Assembly (NCBI GenBank): GCA_963731615.1
Contig: CAVSWD010000009.1
Coordinates: 248,001 to 312,000, forward strand
Source of the DNA: Gaiellasilicea sp963731615
GTDB taxonomy: Bacteria > Actinomycetota > Thermoleophilia > Gaiellales > Gaiellaceae
DNA: 64,000 nt
Reading direction: 5' to 3'
Below are positions 44,978-56,513 of the stretch, piece by piece (within the stretch, counting starts at the first letter, position 1; the number at the start of each line of letters is the position of its first letter). Below the pieces are notes generated by a model, which saw only the letters and a program-made list of their open reading frames with translations, was not told the origin of the DNA and ran no database searches. The translations under genes and the position numbers were made by a program.

Positions 44978-45023
44978 GGTGTCAGACTCGTCTCTGCACG
45001 GTGTCAGACTCGTCTCTGACACC
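44978..45023. repeat. GGTGTCAGACTCGTCTCTGACACC repeat, two copies
   Basis: Copy 1 (44978-44996) is GGTGTCAGACTCGTCTCTG and is truncated. Copy 2 (45000-45023) is complete, with 9-bp perfect inverted arms around CTCGTC. Related copies occur at 57072-57137, 12 kb away, also between genes. Such hairpins could act as bidirectional terminators or be a dispersed repeat family. Confidence 0.65.
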
Positions 45024-45064
45024 GTTTATCGGCTTGCAAGTACGAAAGGCCGCTATGGGCGACA

Positions 45065-46096
45065 ATGGACCGTCTTGTCTCTTTCGCTCTCGTCTGCTGC
45101 TGCTCGTCCCGAACGCCCAGCGGCTGAGCGAGTCCTGGGCGAACCCGCAGATCGAGGTGGTCGTCGAGGCCGGCCTGCTCGCCGATTCGGTGCCGCAGTT
45201 CAAGCCCGCTCGGCCGCTCACCCAGCGCGCCCTCGCCGGCGTGTTCGAGACGCTCTCGCTCAACTCGGAGGAGCCTGTCGCCTACCGCTACCGCGTGGTC
45301 GCCCCCGGACACGCCGTGACGATCCGCGAGCTCGATGCCGCGCTCGTCGGGTTCCTCGGCCTCGGCGACGCCGCGCGGAGCGTCACCGCCGCGCTCCGCG
45401 AGTGCAGGACTCGCGCCGAAGCCCGGCGCAGGTACCGAGACCATCGCCCGCCTGCTCGGGCTCCGCTTCAACCATCCCTCCGCGACCGACTCGCTCGAGC
45501 TCGGCCTGAACGAGCCGGCAACGCGCGCCGAAGCCGCGTACTCGCTCGCCCGCCTGCTCGCCCTCTCCGGCTGGGAGCAGGAACAGACCCGCACTGCGAC
45601 CGCCGAGATTCTGCTGCCGGAGCTGACCGACCTGCAGCGGCAGGTGCTGCGGCGTGCCGTCTCCTTCGTCGGCACGCCCTACGTCTGGGGCGGAACCTCC
45701 GAGGCCCCGCAACGGATGTGGGACGGCAAACAGCTGCCGGGCGGCTTCGACTGCTCCGGTTTCGTCTGGCGCGTCTTCAAGCTGGAGCCGTTCGCCGGCG
45801 CATCCGCGCTCGCCTCCGTGCTCCGCGGACGAACCACGTTCGAGCTGTCCGGCGAGGTGCCGCCGGCGCAGCGGATCCGCAAGGCGGAGAACCTTCAGCC
45901 CGGCGACCTGATCTTCCAGGGAGCAGGCGGTCCCAAGTCGAAGCCCGCGCAGGTCGACCATGCAGGGATCTACCTGGGCGGCGGCTGGTTCGTGCACTCG
46001 TCCGGCAACGGCACCACCCTCCATCCCTTCGCAGGTTGGTACCGCGACCGGTTCGCCTGGGCGCGCAGGCCGCTGCGCGAAGCTGGGCTCGGCTAG
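45065..46096 (+). CDS. NlpC/P60 family cell-wall hydrolase with SLH-like repeats; two frameshifts
   Basis: A probable secreted endopeptidase. The ATG at 45065 gives a signal-like start (MDRLVSFALV) that joins LLLLVPNAQ after a frame change near 45100. Two SLH-like segments follow (residues about 45-150, with PLTQRALAGVFETL and NEPATRAEAAYSLARLL). A second change near 45405 joins VTAALRE to AGLAPKPG. The C-terminal NlpC/P60 domain has the catalytic Cys in GFDCSGFVWRVF and the His in VDHAGIYLGGGWFVHSS. Substrate expected to be peptidoglycan peptide. The start is uncertain. Confidence 0.82.
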
Positions 46097-46098
46097 AG

Positions 46099-48263
46099 CT
46101 AGCGGCGGACGACCACAGGCGTTACCGGCGAGACCGCGAGCGCCCCGTTCAGCCCGCGCGCGATCGCGATCACGTGGACGGTCTCGCCGCGTTGGTAGCC
46201 GGCCGGATCGAGGAAGGCGCGGTACGGGAACGAGTCGTCGGTCGCGAGGCGGCGCCAGCCGGTCCGCGCCCGCTTGACGGCGAACGCGACGCTCACTGCG
46301 CGCGAGCCGCCCGGCGTCGCGCTGATGCGAACGAGCTCGGTGAGATCGTCCGCAGCGGTCGTCACCGTCGGCGCCACCGGCTTCGCTTGCGGGAGCTGCT
46401 TCTCGGCGAGGAGGAGAACTGCCCCGGTGGCTGGGACCCTGACCGTCAGCTCGCCGGCGGCGGTGCTCGTCACCCGTGTGCCGCCGAGCAGCGGCGCCCA
46501 CGCGGAGGACGGCGTCCCGGTGCGCAGCGTGACGCGCGCCGGCGCCGTGCCGGCATTGAACGCCGCGAGATACTCCCGCCGGCCGGCAGCGTCGATCCGG
46601 CTGAACGCGAGCACCCCGCCGGCCGCGTGGCGGACGACGGTCGAGCCCGTCGAGAGCGCGGGGTGAGCCTGGCGCAGCGCCGCGAGCGTCCGCAGGTGCA
46701 CCGCCACCGGATGACTGGTCAGCTCGAGCGACGAGCCGTTGCCGATCGGCGCCGAGCCGACGCGCTCGTCGGTCCGCCAGCCGCCGACCTGCGTCGGGAA
46801 GAGATCCTGGCGTGCCTCCTTGTCGCCGCCGGCGCCGATGATCCCCACCTCGTCGCCGTAGTAGACGACCGGCGCGCCGCGGAAGAGGTACATCAGCGTG
46901 TGGCCGAGCTGGACGCGGCGCAGGAGCTCGGCGCCGGTCTTGCCGCCCGAGCGATCCTTGATCATCCGCGCGGCGCGGCCCATGTCGTGGTTGCCGAGGA
47001 AGGTCGGCGGCGTGTGCGCGACGCCGCTCGGCCCCAGGAAGTAGTCGTCGTCGTCGAGCCGCGCGACGATCCCCTTCGCGCTCGCGTCGCCGGCGGCGAA
47101 CCGCGTCGCGGCGTCCTGGAAGCGGGAAGTCGAGCACGTTCGGGAGCTTTCGCGTCGCGGACGAACGACGAGAGCTCGATCGCGTCGGCGATGAAGACCT
47201 CGCCGAAGAGCTCGAAGTCGCGGACGCCGGCGGCTCGGGCGGCGGCGCGGATCTTCGGCACCCAGGTCTCGAAGAAGGCGCGGTCGACGTGGCGCGCGGT
47301 GTCGATGCGGAAGCCGTCGAGCTTGTAGCGGCGGATCCAGTCCGCGTAGATCTGAGCGAGGCCGTCGACCACGGTCGGCTGCTCGGTGAAGAGGTCGTCG
47401 AGGCCGAAGAAGTCACCCTGCTCGAAGCAGACCTCGCTGCAGGAGCTGAAGTCGATGTCGCCGCGGTTGTGGTAGCGGCGGACGTCGTTCAGCCACGCCG
47501 GCTTCTTCGCGGTCCGATCCGCCGGGAGCAGGACCGGGACGCGCGGGAAGTTCGACGCCTTCAGGCATGGGAACGGTGCGGCCACCCGCGTAGCGCGCCG
47601 GGACGAACACCTTGCCGCGGCAGTCGCGGTACGGCGTCGTCGAGTAGCCGCTGCCGTTGGGGACGATCACGTCGGCGGTGTGGTTGACGACGACGTCGAC
47701 GTAGACCTTCAGCCCGAGCCGGTGCGCGCACGTCGACGAAGGCGGCGAAGTCCTGCTCGGTGCCGAGGTGCGGGTCGACGGACGTGAAGTCGCGGATCCA
47801 GTAGCCGTGGTAGGCGGCGCTCGAGCCCTGCACCGCCTTCTGCCCGAACGGCGGCGTCACCCAGACGGCGGTGAAGCCGAGCGCCTTGATCCGCGCCAGC
47901 CCCGTCCCGGTCGTGCAGCCGCCGGTGAGGCCGCGGAAGTCGCCGCCGTGGAACCAGCCGGTGTCGGCGGGATCGAAGCCGGTGACGCCGCGCGTCCCGG
48001 TGCGGCCGCCGCGGTCGTTGGCGGGGTCGCCGTTCGCGTAGCGGTCGGTCATGACGAAGTAGATCCGCTGGGAGGCGATCGAGCTGCGAACGGGCGGCTT
48101 CGCGAGCGTCGCCAGCGCTGCGCCCGTCGGCGGCGCGGGAGCGGGAGCAGGAGCCGAAACCTTGTGCTCCTGTAACACAAGGTCGCTCGTGGCGCTCGCA
48201 GACGGCACCGCGACGAGCGTTGCGGCGCAGACCATTCCGGCCACCACCGTGGCCGCGAGCGCC

Positions 48264-48280
<17 letters not shown>
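46099..48280 (-). CDS. Secreted alpha-amylase family protein (GH13); about four frameshifts
   Basis: An extracellular glucan hydrolase. The signal peptide runs from MSRCGRALAATVVAGMV to about residue 30. In successive frames the GH13 regions appear in order: region I VYVDVVVNHTADV, region II DGFRIDTARHVDR (nucleophile Asp), region III FELFGEVF (acid Glu) and region IV GNHDMGRAARM. A C-terminal beta domain follows (TAAGELTVRVPATGAVLLLA), then a further beta-sandwich. Breaks lie near 47730, 47580, 47145 and 47120. Last gene of the maltodextrin operon; its first bases overlap the ATPase gene. Confidence 0.88.
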
Positions 48281-49444
<1,164 letters not shown>

Positions 49445-49452
<8 letters not shown>

Positions 49453-51265
49453 CGAGCCTCCAGACGTGGAAGGCCGGACCGTCGCCCGGCAGGGTCGCGA
49501 TGCCGGCGGCGCACGACGCGTCGCCGCCGAGGACGGTCTCGAGCGCGCGGCAGCCGAGCGCGTCGAGCGGCAGACCGGATCGGCTCGTGGTCGGCGCGCG
49601 CGGCGAGGCAGAGCAGCCGCTCGTCGCCGTGCTCGCGCAGGTAGGCGATCGCGTCCTCGCCGACGCCACGTACCGAAGCCCGCCGCGCGCGAGCGCCTCG
49701 CTCGACGCGACGCAGCGCGATCAGGCGTGCGTAGCTCGCGAAGAGGTCGGCGTCCCAGCTCTCGGGCCGGTCCCACGGCATCGTCCGCCGGGCGTCCTCG
49801 CCCCAGGCGCCCTCGAGCCCGAGCTCGTCGCCGGCGAAGACCATCGGCACGCCCGGCATCGTCATCTGCAGGCCGATCCCGACCTCGTGCAGCGCCCGAG
49901 CCGCCGTGACGGTGCGGAACCGCGGCGTGTCGTGGCTGTCGAGCAGGTTCCACGAGTGGAGGACCGACTGCCAGGGGACGCCGGCACGGAACGCCCGCAT
50001 CGTCGCGGTCGACAGCGTCACCGCCGAGGCGCGGGAGCCCGACCGGACGGCCCCAGAAGGTCTGCTGCAGCTCGGTGGGCAGCGTCGTCGCCGCGCAGCC
50101 ACTGCCCAGGCCGGGCGCGAGGAAGCCGGCGTAGTTCATCGTCCCGTGCCAGCCGCCTCCGCGCAGGTCGTCGCGGTAGTCGTGGCCGTGCTCCGCGATC
50201 AGCAGGTGGTCGGGACCGAGGACTGACGCGGATCTCGCGCGCGGCCTCGGCGGCGAGATCGGCGCCGCGGTAGCGGCCGGTCATGTTGGCGACGTCGATC
50301 CGCCAGCCGTCGAGCCCGACGTCGAGCCAGCGCCTCGCTGCGGCGCCGCATCTGCTCGCGCAACCCGGCCGAGCGACCAGTTCGAGCTTCGGCAGCGAGC
50401 CGACGCCGAACCAGGACGCGTAGCCGCCCGGAACGCTCGTCGTCGAAGTAGTAGAAGCCGCGCTCGCTCGTGGAACCACTCGTGCGCGACGCCACTGTGG
50501 TTGAGCGTCAGGTCGCCGATGACCCGGAGCCCGCGCGCGTGCACCGCGCGGACGAGCGAGGCGAGCGCCTCGTCGCCGCCGAGCAGCGGGTCGACCCGGT
50601 CGAAGGAGCTCGCGTCGTAGCGGTGGGTACTGCCGGCGGGGAAGAACGGCGTCAGGTAGAGCAGATCGGCGCCGAGGCTCTCGATGTGGTCGAGCCGCGC
50701 CTCGATCCCGCCGAGGTCGCCGCCGTAGAGCTCGCTGCGGCGTCGTCGGCCCGCGTCCCGTCGGGAGGTCGTCCCAGTCGCGTCGCACCGCCCAGGCCGG
50801 CGCCTCGGCAGTCGACGCCGCTGGAGGCGAACCGGTCGGGGAAGATCTCGTAGACGACCGAGCGGAGATGCCAGTCGGGTCCGCCCGAGTCGGTCGTGAG
50901 CACGAAGTCGTCCGCGTCGGGAACGTCGTGCCCGAGCAGCCCGACCCCGTTCACCCATGCGTAGCCGACCGAGCCGCCCGAGAGCAGCCAGCGGTAGCGC
51001 GTCGAGGGATTCTCGAGCGGGAACGACGCGCGGTACCACGTCGCCGCGTCGTCCTCCTCGTCCTTCACTGCGCGCACGTTGCGCGGCTCGCCGTCGACGA
51101 CGGCACGAAGAACGACCTCGTCCGGCGTCGAGGCTCGCGCGGCACGCGCAGCCGCACCGTCGCCTTGCCGCCGAGCTCGTCCGGACGCTCGAGCACGTAC
51201 GCGTCAGAGCCGTCGTGGTGCGGGAGGTCGAGCAACGTCGCCGGCGCGTCGGCGCGCACGACCAT
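49445..51265 (-). CDS. GH13 neopullulanase/cyclomaltodextrinase-like glycosidase; six or more frameshifts
   Basis: A probable cytoplasmic enzyme without signal peptide (MVVRADAPATLLDLPHHDG). The N-terminal CBM34-like beta domain has ATWYRASFPLENPSTRYRWLL, followed by VVYEIFPDRF. GH13 regions: I RGLRVIGDLTLNHSG, II GLDGWRIDVANMTG, III ADLLIAEHGHDYR, IV LLDSHDTPRF. The C-terminal end reads PGDGPAFHVWRLDG. Frames change repeatedly, but the order is complete. It lies between malG and the ATPase gene, the usual place for an enzyme that opens imported maltodextrins or cyclodextrins. Confidence 0.85.
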
Positions 51266-52207
51266 CAACCTTTCACCGAGCCCTGCGTCAGCCCGCTGAC
51301 GATGAACCGCTGCAGCGAGAGGAAGATGATCATGATCGGGATGCCCGCCAGGATCACCCCGGCCGCGAACGGGCCCCAGTGCTCCGAGTACTGCTTGTCG
51401 ATGTAGCCGCGCAGCCCGACGGGCAGCGTGAAGTTCTCGTTCGACTGCAGCAGCGTGCTCGCCAGGATGTACTCGTTGAAGATCGCGACGAACGAGAGGA
51501 TCGCGATCACGGCGAGGATCGGCAGCGCGAGCGGGAGCACGACGCCCCAGAAGATCTGCGCCGGCGTCGCCCCGTCGACGCGCGCCGACTCGTCCAGCTC
51601 GGTCGGGATCGTGTCGAAGAACCCCTTCAGGAGCCAGGTGTTGATCCCCATCACGCCGCCGAGGTAGACGAGCAGGAGACCGGTCTTCGTGTCGAGGCCC
51701 ATGAACGGGAAGACCGCGCCCGTCTCGAGCACGATCAGGTAGATCGCGACGAGCGCGAGCACCTGCGGGAACATCTGGATCAGGAGCAGGAAGAGCAGGC
51801 CCATGCGCCGGCCGCGGAAGCGGAAGCGGCTGAACGCGTACGCGGCCAGCGCGCCGAGCAGGACGTTCAGGAACGCCACCGCCAGCGCGATCATGAGCGA
51901 GTTGGCGAGCCAGCGGGCGTAGTGGGAGGTCGAGGACTGGAGCTGGCTCTTGGCCGGGTCGGGCGCGAGCAGCTCCCGGAAGTTGTCGAGCGTGACGCTC
52001 GCGCGGGATCAGCGATGCGCCGGAGAGCGACGAGTCGGCGTTGAAGGCGGCGGAGGCGACGTAGGCGATCGGGAAGAGCGCGATTGCGACCGCGATCAGC
52101 GCGACGAGGTGCCGCCACCAGTTCCCCTGCAGGCTCAGGCGGGGCCGGCGGCGACGCTCGGCGACGCGTGGCTCGACGCGCTCGAGCGTCTGGTCGGCGG
52201 TGCTCAC
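51265..52207 (-). CDS. malG: Sugar ABC transporter permease, MalG-like; frameshifts
   Basis: A membrane permease of the CUT1 family. The GTG start (VSTADQTLERVEPRVAERRRR) overlaps the MalF stop as GTGA. The first membrane segment is HLVALIAVAIALFPIAYVASAAF; the middle joins after a frame change at about 52008 (IPR to SVTLDNF, one extra G) and another near 51910. The EAA loop is ESARVDGATPAQIFWGVVLPLALP, where the ATPase docks. It ends GLTQGSVKG, the usual MalG terminus. About 313 aa. Confidence 0.88.
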
Positions 52208-53961
52208 GGCCGGCCTCCGGCCGTGAGAGTGGAGGGGGCGTGGGGGAACCGGGAGGTTCCCCCACAAGCAGAAGAAGGGGCTCGTGGGGGAAACATGGTT
52301 TCCCCCACGGGAGCGTGCCGAAGGCGCGCGACGTCATCAGCGATGTCCTCGAGCGAGCCCGATTTCCAGAAGGCGAGACCGGTGATCACCGCGACGATCA
52401 TGAAGATGAAGATCGAGATCGCCGCGGCGAGCCCGAAGTCGTTTCCCTTGCCCGCCTCGAAGGCGAGCTTGTACGTGTAGGTGATCAGGATGTCGGTCGC
52501 GCCCGCGATCGACTGGTCCTCCGCCGGCGGCCCGCCTCCGGTCAGCAGGTAGATGGTGACGAAGCTGTTGAAGTTGACCGCGAACGACGCGATCATCAGC
52601 GGCGCGACGACGATCAGGAGCAGCGGCAGCGTCACGCGCCGGAAGATCCCCCAGCCGCCGCCGCCGTCGACTCGTGCCGCCTCGATCAGCTCGCTGGGGA
52701 TCGACTGCAGCGCGCCGAGCGAGATCAGCATGAAGTACGGCACGGTCAGCCAGACGCTGACCGCGATCACCGACACCTTCGCCCACCACGGGTCGAAGAG
52801 CCAGGGGATGTTGGTGTGCAGCAGGTTGTTGACGACCCCGAAGTCGTCGTTCAGGAGGCCGCCCCAGATCAGCACCGCGAGGAAGCCCGGGAGCGCGTAG
52901 GGGACGACGAGGATGACCTGGTAGATGCGGCGGAAGCGCAGGTTCGGCTTGTCGAGCACGATCGCGAGGAAGAGGCCGAGCGCGAACGAGATCAGGACGA
53001 TCGAGAGCGCGAAGATGAACGTCCAGGCGAAGACGCGCAGGAACGGCTCGCGGATCAGCGGATCGCGCAGGACGTCGCTGAAGTTCGCGAGGCCGATGTT
53101 CGTCCGCCAGCCGGGCTCGAGCTCCTCGCCGCCCGCGGCGACGAACGAGCCCTCGCCGTTGTCGCGAAAGACCTTCCCGTCCTCGATCCGGGTGAACGTG
53201 TCGTCGAGGCGGGAGTACCGAAGCGTCGGCGCGAGCTCGAGCGCGGTCTCGGTGCCCTCGGCACGGATCGCCCCGGCTTGCGTCGGGACGGTGAAGCTCG
53301 CCAGCTCCTGGTCGAGCGCGATCAGATCCGGGCCCTTGACGATCTCGTAGCCGGACGCCGACTCGATCGTGCCGAACTCGCCCAGCGTCAGCGACCCCTC
53401 CTCGAGCGGCTCCAGGCCCTCGCTCGTCCCGACGTACGGCTTCCCGTCGACCTCGTCGACGAGCAGGAGCACGAGGTCGCCGTCCTCGTCGCGCGCCGGC
53501 GCCATCGCGTACGCGGTTCCGTCCGCCGGCTGACCGAGCGAGTTGCGCTTGATCCCCTCGATCGCCTCGCTCTTGACGAGGATGTGGCCCGTCGACCAGT
53601 TCGTGAAGCCGACGTTGACGTTGTAGATGATCGGGACGATCTGGAAGGCGACGAGGAAGATCGTGCCCGGCAGCAGGAACTTGAGCGGGATCGCCCGCCG
53701 CGGGAAGAGGTAGATCAGGTCGAGCCCGATGGTCGCGGTCACGAGCGCGCCGAGCGCGATCCATTTCTCGTCCGCCGCGAGCACGGTGCCGCCCCAGACG
53801 GCGATCGCGTTCACGATCCCGAGGAAGGCGATCTTGAGGACGAGCCCGACCGTGCCCGAGAAGACGGCGACGAGCCGGGCCGGGGCCGACCAGGCCGCAG
53901 CAGTCGCGGAGCTCAGGCGCGAGCCGCGTTCGGGTTCGTGCGGAACCGCGGTGGTGCTCAG
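52204..53961 (-). CDS. malF: Sugar ABC transporter permease, MalF-like
   Basis: About 585 aa with a large periplasmic insert (residues about 130-290) between the membrane segments, typical of MalF. The EAA loop is EAARVDGGGGWGIFRRVTLPLLLI. As a standard-codon ORF it begins at GTG 53814, but the same frame continues upstream with good codon use to a CTG at 53961 (LSTTAVPHEPERGSRL) preceded seven bases earlier by GGAGG. That extension adds a membrane segment (RLVAVFSGTVGLVLKIAFLG), so it is probably real. The tail after about residue 515 is Pro/Ser-rich and unusual. Confidence 0.88.
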   Translation of the reverse strand: MSTTAVPHEPERGSRLSSATAAAWSAPARLVAVFSGTVGLVLKIAFLGIVNAIAVWGGTVLAADEKWIALGALVTATIGLDLIYLFPRRAIPLKFLLPGTIFLVAFQIVPIIYNVNVGFTNWSTGHILVKSEAIEGIKRNSLGQPADGTAYAMAPARDEDGDLVLLLVDEVDGKPYVGTSEGLEPLEEGSLTLGEFGTIESASGYEIVKGPDLIALDQELASFTVPTQAGAIRAEGTETALELAPTLRYSRLDDTFTRIEDGKVFRDNGEGSFVAAGGEELEPGWRTNIGLANFSDVLRDPLIREPFLRVFAWTFIFALSIVLISFALGLFLAIVLDKPNLRFRRIYQVILVVPYALPGFLAVLIWGGLLNDDFGVVNNLLHTNIPWLFDPWWAKVSVIAVSVWLTVPYFMLISLGALQSIPSELIEAARVDGGGGWGIFRRVTLPLLLIVVAPLMIASFAVNFNSFVTIYLLTGGGPPAEDQSIAGATDILITYTYKLAFEAGKGNDFGLAAAISIFIFMIVAVITGLAFWKSGSLEDIADDVARLRHAPVGETMFPPRAPSSACGGTSRFPHAPSTLTAGGRP

Positions 53962-53999
53962 GGCGCTGCCTCCGAGGGTCGGACGGACGACGGAGACGG

Positions 54000-54027
54000 A
54001 GCGGGGCGCCCGCGTGGACGCCCCGCT
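54000..54027 (-). promoter_or_regulatory. Intercistronic stem-loop between malE and malF
   Basis: AGCGGGGCG (54000-54008) and CGCCCCGCT (54019-54027) form a perfect 9-bp stem with a 10-base loop, 24 bases after the malE stop. No T-run follows. Such structures after the binding-protein gene often lower downstream expression and protect the malE message. Confidence 0.5.
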
Positions 54028-54051
54028 ACCGCTTGCCTAGCTGATCTTGCC

Positions 54052-55302
54052 TTAACCGATCTTGTTCGCGATGTTGCGGGAGGCGGTCGCGAAGGCAACC
54101 CGTGCCTTCGTTGCGCCGCTGCCCTTCGTCGACTTCACCCAGGCGCCGCCGAGGTCACTCCAGACGCTCGACATCTGCGGGATGTTCGGCATCGGGACGC
54201 CGCCCGTGCCGGCCTGGCCGAACTGCGCGAGGACGGTGTCCTTGACCGCCTTGCCGGCGACCGTGTTGGCCGGGAAGCGGCCGTTGGCGGCGGCGAGGGC
54301 GACCTGCCCGGCCGGCCGCATCATGTAGCTGCCGACGAGGTCCTTGGCCGCGCTCTCGAGCCCGTGGCCCTGGGCGAACTTCGTGACCATGAAGCCCTGG
54401 ACGCCGAGGAACGGCACCGACTTGAACTTGTTCGCGGGGACCTGGACGATCTTGAAGGACAGCTTGCTCTGCTTGAGCGTGTCCGACTCCCACGGGCCCG
54501 TGATCCAGAAGGCCGCCTTGCCCTTCAGGAAGGCGTCCTTCGCGACGCCGTAGTCGATCTTCGAGTTCAGGAAGCCCGACTGGTTCCAGGTGTCGATCAT
54601 CGGGGCATTCTTGAGGAACGTCCTGTTCGCGACGCCGATGTCCGACGCGTCCAGGTTGCCGGCCTTGTTGACGCCGAAGACGTAGCCGCCGAGGCCGGAG
54701 AAGAACGGGTACATGTGGTATGCGTCACCGGCAGCGCCCTGCGGCACTGCGACGGCGAGGTTGCCGCTCTTCTTCTTCTTGAACGCGAGCGCCGCGTTCT
54801 GGAACTGCGCGAAGGTCGTCGGGACCTTGGCCAGCTTCGTGTTCACCACGAGGCCGACGTTCTCGAGCACGACGGGGGCGCCGTAGAGGCGCTTGACCGC
54901 GGTGCCGTACGAGAACGCACCGAGTGCGTAGGCGGGGAACTGCGCCCGGGTCGCCTTGCTCGGGAAGAGCGGCAGGACGAGGCCGTCGGCTGCGAGCTGA
55001 CCGGTCCAGTCGTGCGCCCCGATGATCACGTCGGGTGCGTTCTCGGCCTGAACCGTCTTCAGGTCGTCGCGGATCTTGCCGAAGTCCTTCTCGACCACCT
55101 CGACGCTGAGGCCCTTGGACGATGCCCACTGGCCGACGACGCGCTCGACGGCGGCCTTGCGGTCCTTGTCCGTCCAGACCCTGATCTTGGTCTCGGCGGC
55201 ACTGCTCGAGCTCTCCGCGGCGGCCGACGGGCCTGCTACGAGGAGCAGCGCTGCGGCGGCGGCCAGGAGGCCGGTGCCGAGGCGGCTGATGCGCTTGCTC
55301 AT
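54052..55302 (-). CDS. malE: Maltose/maltodextrin ABC transporter substrate-binding protein
   Basis: 416 aa, exported. The ATG at 55302 gives a signal peptide (MSKRISRLGTGLLAAAAALLLVAGPSAA) and is preceded by AGAGGAACC; the longer frame to 55362 includes the promoter region and is rejected. The mature protein starts TKIRVWTDKDRKAAVERVVGQW and has APDVIIGAHDWTGQLAADGLVLPL and WESDTLKQSKLSFKI, all like the MalE family (extracellular solute-binding type 1). No lipobox is seen. First gene of the maltodextrin operon. Confidence 0.93.
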   Translation of the reverse strand: MSKRISRLGTGLLAAAAALLLVAGPSAAAESSSSAAETKIRVWTDKDRKAAVERVVGQWASSKGLSVEVVEKDFGKIRDDLKTVQAENAPDVIIGAHDWTGQLAADGLVLPLFPSKATRAQFPAYALGAFSYGTAVKRLYGAPVVLENVGLVVNTKLAKVPTTFAQFQNAALAFKKKKSGNLAVAVPQGAAGDAYHMYPFFSGLGGYVFGVNKAGNLDASDIGVANRTFLKNAPMIDTWNQSGFLNSKIDYGVAKDAFLKGKAAFWITGPWESDTLKQSKLSFKIVQVPANKFKSVPFLGVQGFMVTKFAQGHGLESAAKDLVGSYMMRPAGQVALAAANGRFPANTVAGKAVKDTVLAQFGQAGTGGVPMPNIPQMSSVWSDLGGAWVKSTKGSGATKARVAFATASRNIANKIG

Positions 55303-55355
55303 GTTCTGGTTCCTCTCTCTCCGAGGTCGCCGGTAGTGGCCGGTGACCGAAATCT

Positions 55356-55373
55356 GTTTCATCGTCGTGAAAC
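55356..55373. promoter_or_regulatory. Candidate LacI-type operator of malE
   Basis: GTTTCA-TCGTCG-TGAAAC is a perfect 6-bp inverted repeat with a 6-base centre, at +3 to +20 relative to the predicted malE transcription start. The neighbouring LacI regulator is the probable ligand. Binding would block transcription until the inducer releases it. Confidence 0.65.
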
Positions 55374-55382
55374 GCCGACGCG

Positions 55383-55411
55383 ATGCTACGAACCCGATTG
55401 CGAAAAGTCAA
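55383..55411 (-). promoter_or_regulatory. Promoter of malE
   Basis: TTGACT (55411-55406), a 17-base spacer and TAGCAT (55388-55383) on the minus strand. The start of transcription is expected near 55376, giving a leader of about 75 bases before the ATG at 55302. Confidence 0.7.
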
Positions 55412-55472
55412 GCGTGGAAACTGCTAACAAATCCGTGTAGATTCCTGAAACTTCGCCGCAGGCGGATGGGAC

Positions 55473-56513
55473 ATGACCAACTTACGCGACGTCGCTCAGC
55501 ACGCAGGTGTCAGCCTCGCCACCGCCTCGCGGGTGGCGAGCGGATCCTCGGCCGTCCGGGCCGAGACGAGGGCCCGCGTCGAAGAAGCGATGCGCAGGCT
55601 CCTCTACGTCGCCCCAGGGGCGGCCGCCACGACGGGCGCGATCGGCCTGCTCGTGCCAGAGCTTGGGAACCCGATCTTCCCCGCGCTCGCCGAGGAGATG
55701 GAGCGCTGCGCCACCGCTGCGGGCCTGGCCACGATTCTCTGCAACACCGCCGGCTCGGCGTCGCGCGAGGCCGAGTACGTCCGGATGCTGCTCGAGCGCA
55801 AGGTGAACGGGATGATCTTCATCTCGAGCGAGGTCACGTACCTCCGCTCCGACCACGAGCACTACCGGCGGCTCCTGCGTGCGGGAGCCCGGCTCGTCTT
55901 CGTCAACGGCGGGTCGGCGCAGCTCGACGTCACCTCGGTCGGCGTCGACGAGCGCGCGGCCGGACGGCTCGCGACCGAGCACCTGCTGGAGCTCGGCCAC
56001 ACACGCATCGGCTTCGCCGCCGGAGACGCCCTCTCGAGCCCGACGCAGGAGAAGGCCCAGGGACGGGAGGCGGCGCTGCACGCTGCCGGGCTCGAGCCGG
56101 ACGGTCTCGTCGCCCACGCAGAGTTCACCGTCGACGGCGGCCGGGAGGCGCTCGGGAAGCTGCTCGCGAATCCGGGCGGGCCGCCGACCGGGATCATCTG
56201 CTCGAACGACCTGATGGCGATCGGCGTGGTCCGCGCCGCTGAAGAGCGCGGGCTCGAGGTGCCGCGCGAGCTCTCGGTGATCGGGTTCGACGGCATCGAC
56301 GCCGCGTCGTGGAACGAGCCGGCGCTGACCACGGTCGAGCAGCCGATCGACGAGATCGCCGCCACGGCCGTCCGCGCGCTCTGCGAGCTGATCGAGGACG
56401 GCACCCAGTCTCTCCCGAACTACGTCTTCCGGCCGCGCCTCAAGCTCGGCCGCTCGACCGCCGCTCTCGGCAGCGCCGCAGCGACGTCGCCGAGATCGTC
56501 GAACGGCTCGTAG
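55473..56513 (+). CDS. LacI family transcriptional regulator (maltodextrin regulon)
   Basis: 346 aa. The N-terminal helix-turn-helix is MTNLRDVAQHAGVSLATASRVASG, and the hinge RRLLYVAPGAAATT lacks the usual YxPN. The effector-binding domain shows AIGLLVPELGNPIFPALAEEM, HLLELGHTRIGFAAG, GIICSNDLMAIGVVRAAEERG and LSVIGFDGIDAA. Divergent from malE, with an operator between them. The last 15-20 residues (after RPRLKLGRSTA) are outside the usual fold and overlap the 3' end of the convergent HAD gene by 94 bases. Confidence 0.9.
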   Translation: MTNLRDVAQHAGVSLATASRVASGSSAVRAETRARVEEAMRRLLYVAPGAAATTGAIGLLVPELGNPIFPALAEEMERCATAAGLATILCNTAGSASREAEYVRMLLERKVNGMIFISSEVTYLRSDHEHYRRLLRAGARLVFVNGGSAQLDVTSVGVDERAAGRLATEHLLELGHTRIGFAAGDALSSPTQEKAQGREAALHAAGLEPDGLVAHAEFTVDGGREALGKLLANPGGPPTGIICSNDLMAIGVVRAAEERGLEVPRELSVIGFDGIDAASWNEPALTTVEQPIDEIAATAVRALCELIEDGTQSLPNYVFRPRLKLGRSTAALGSAAATSPRSSNGS

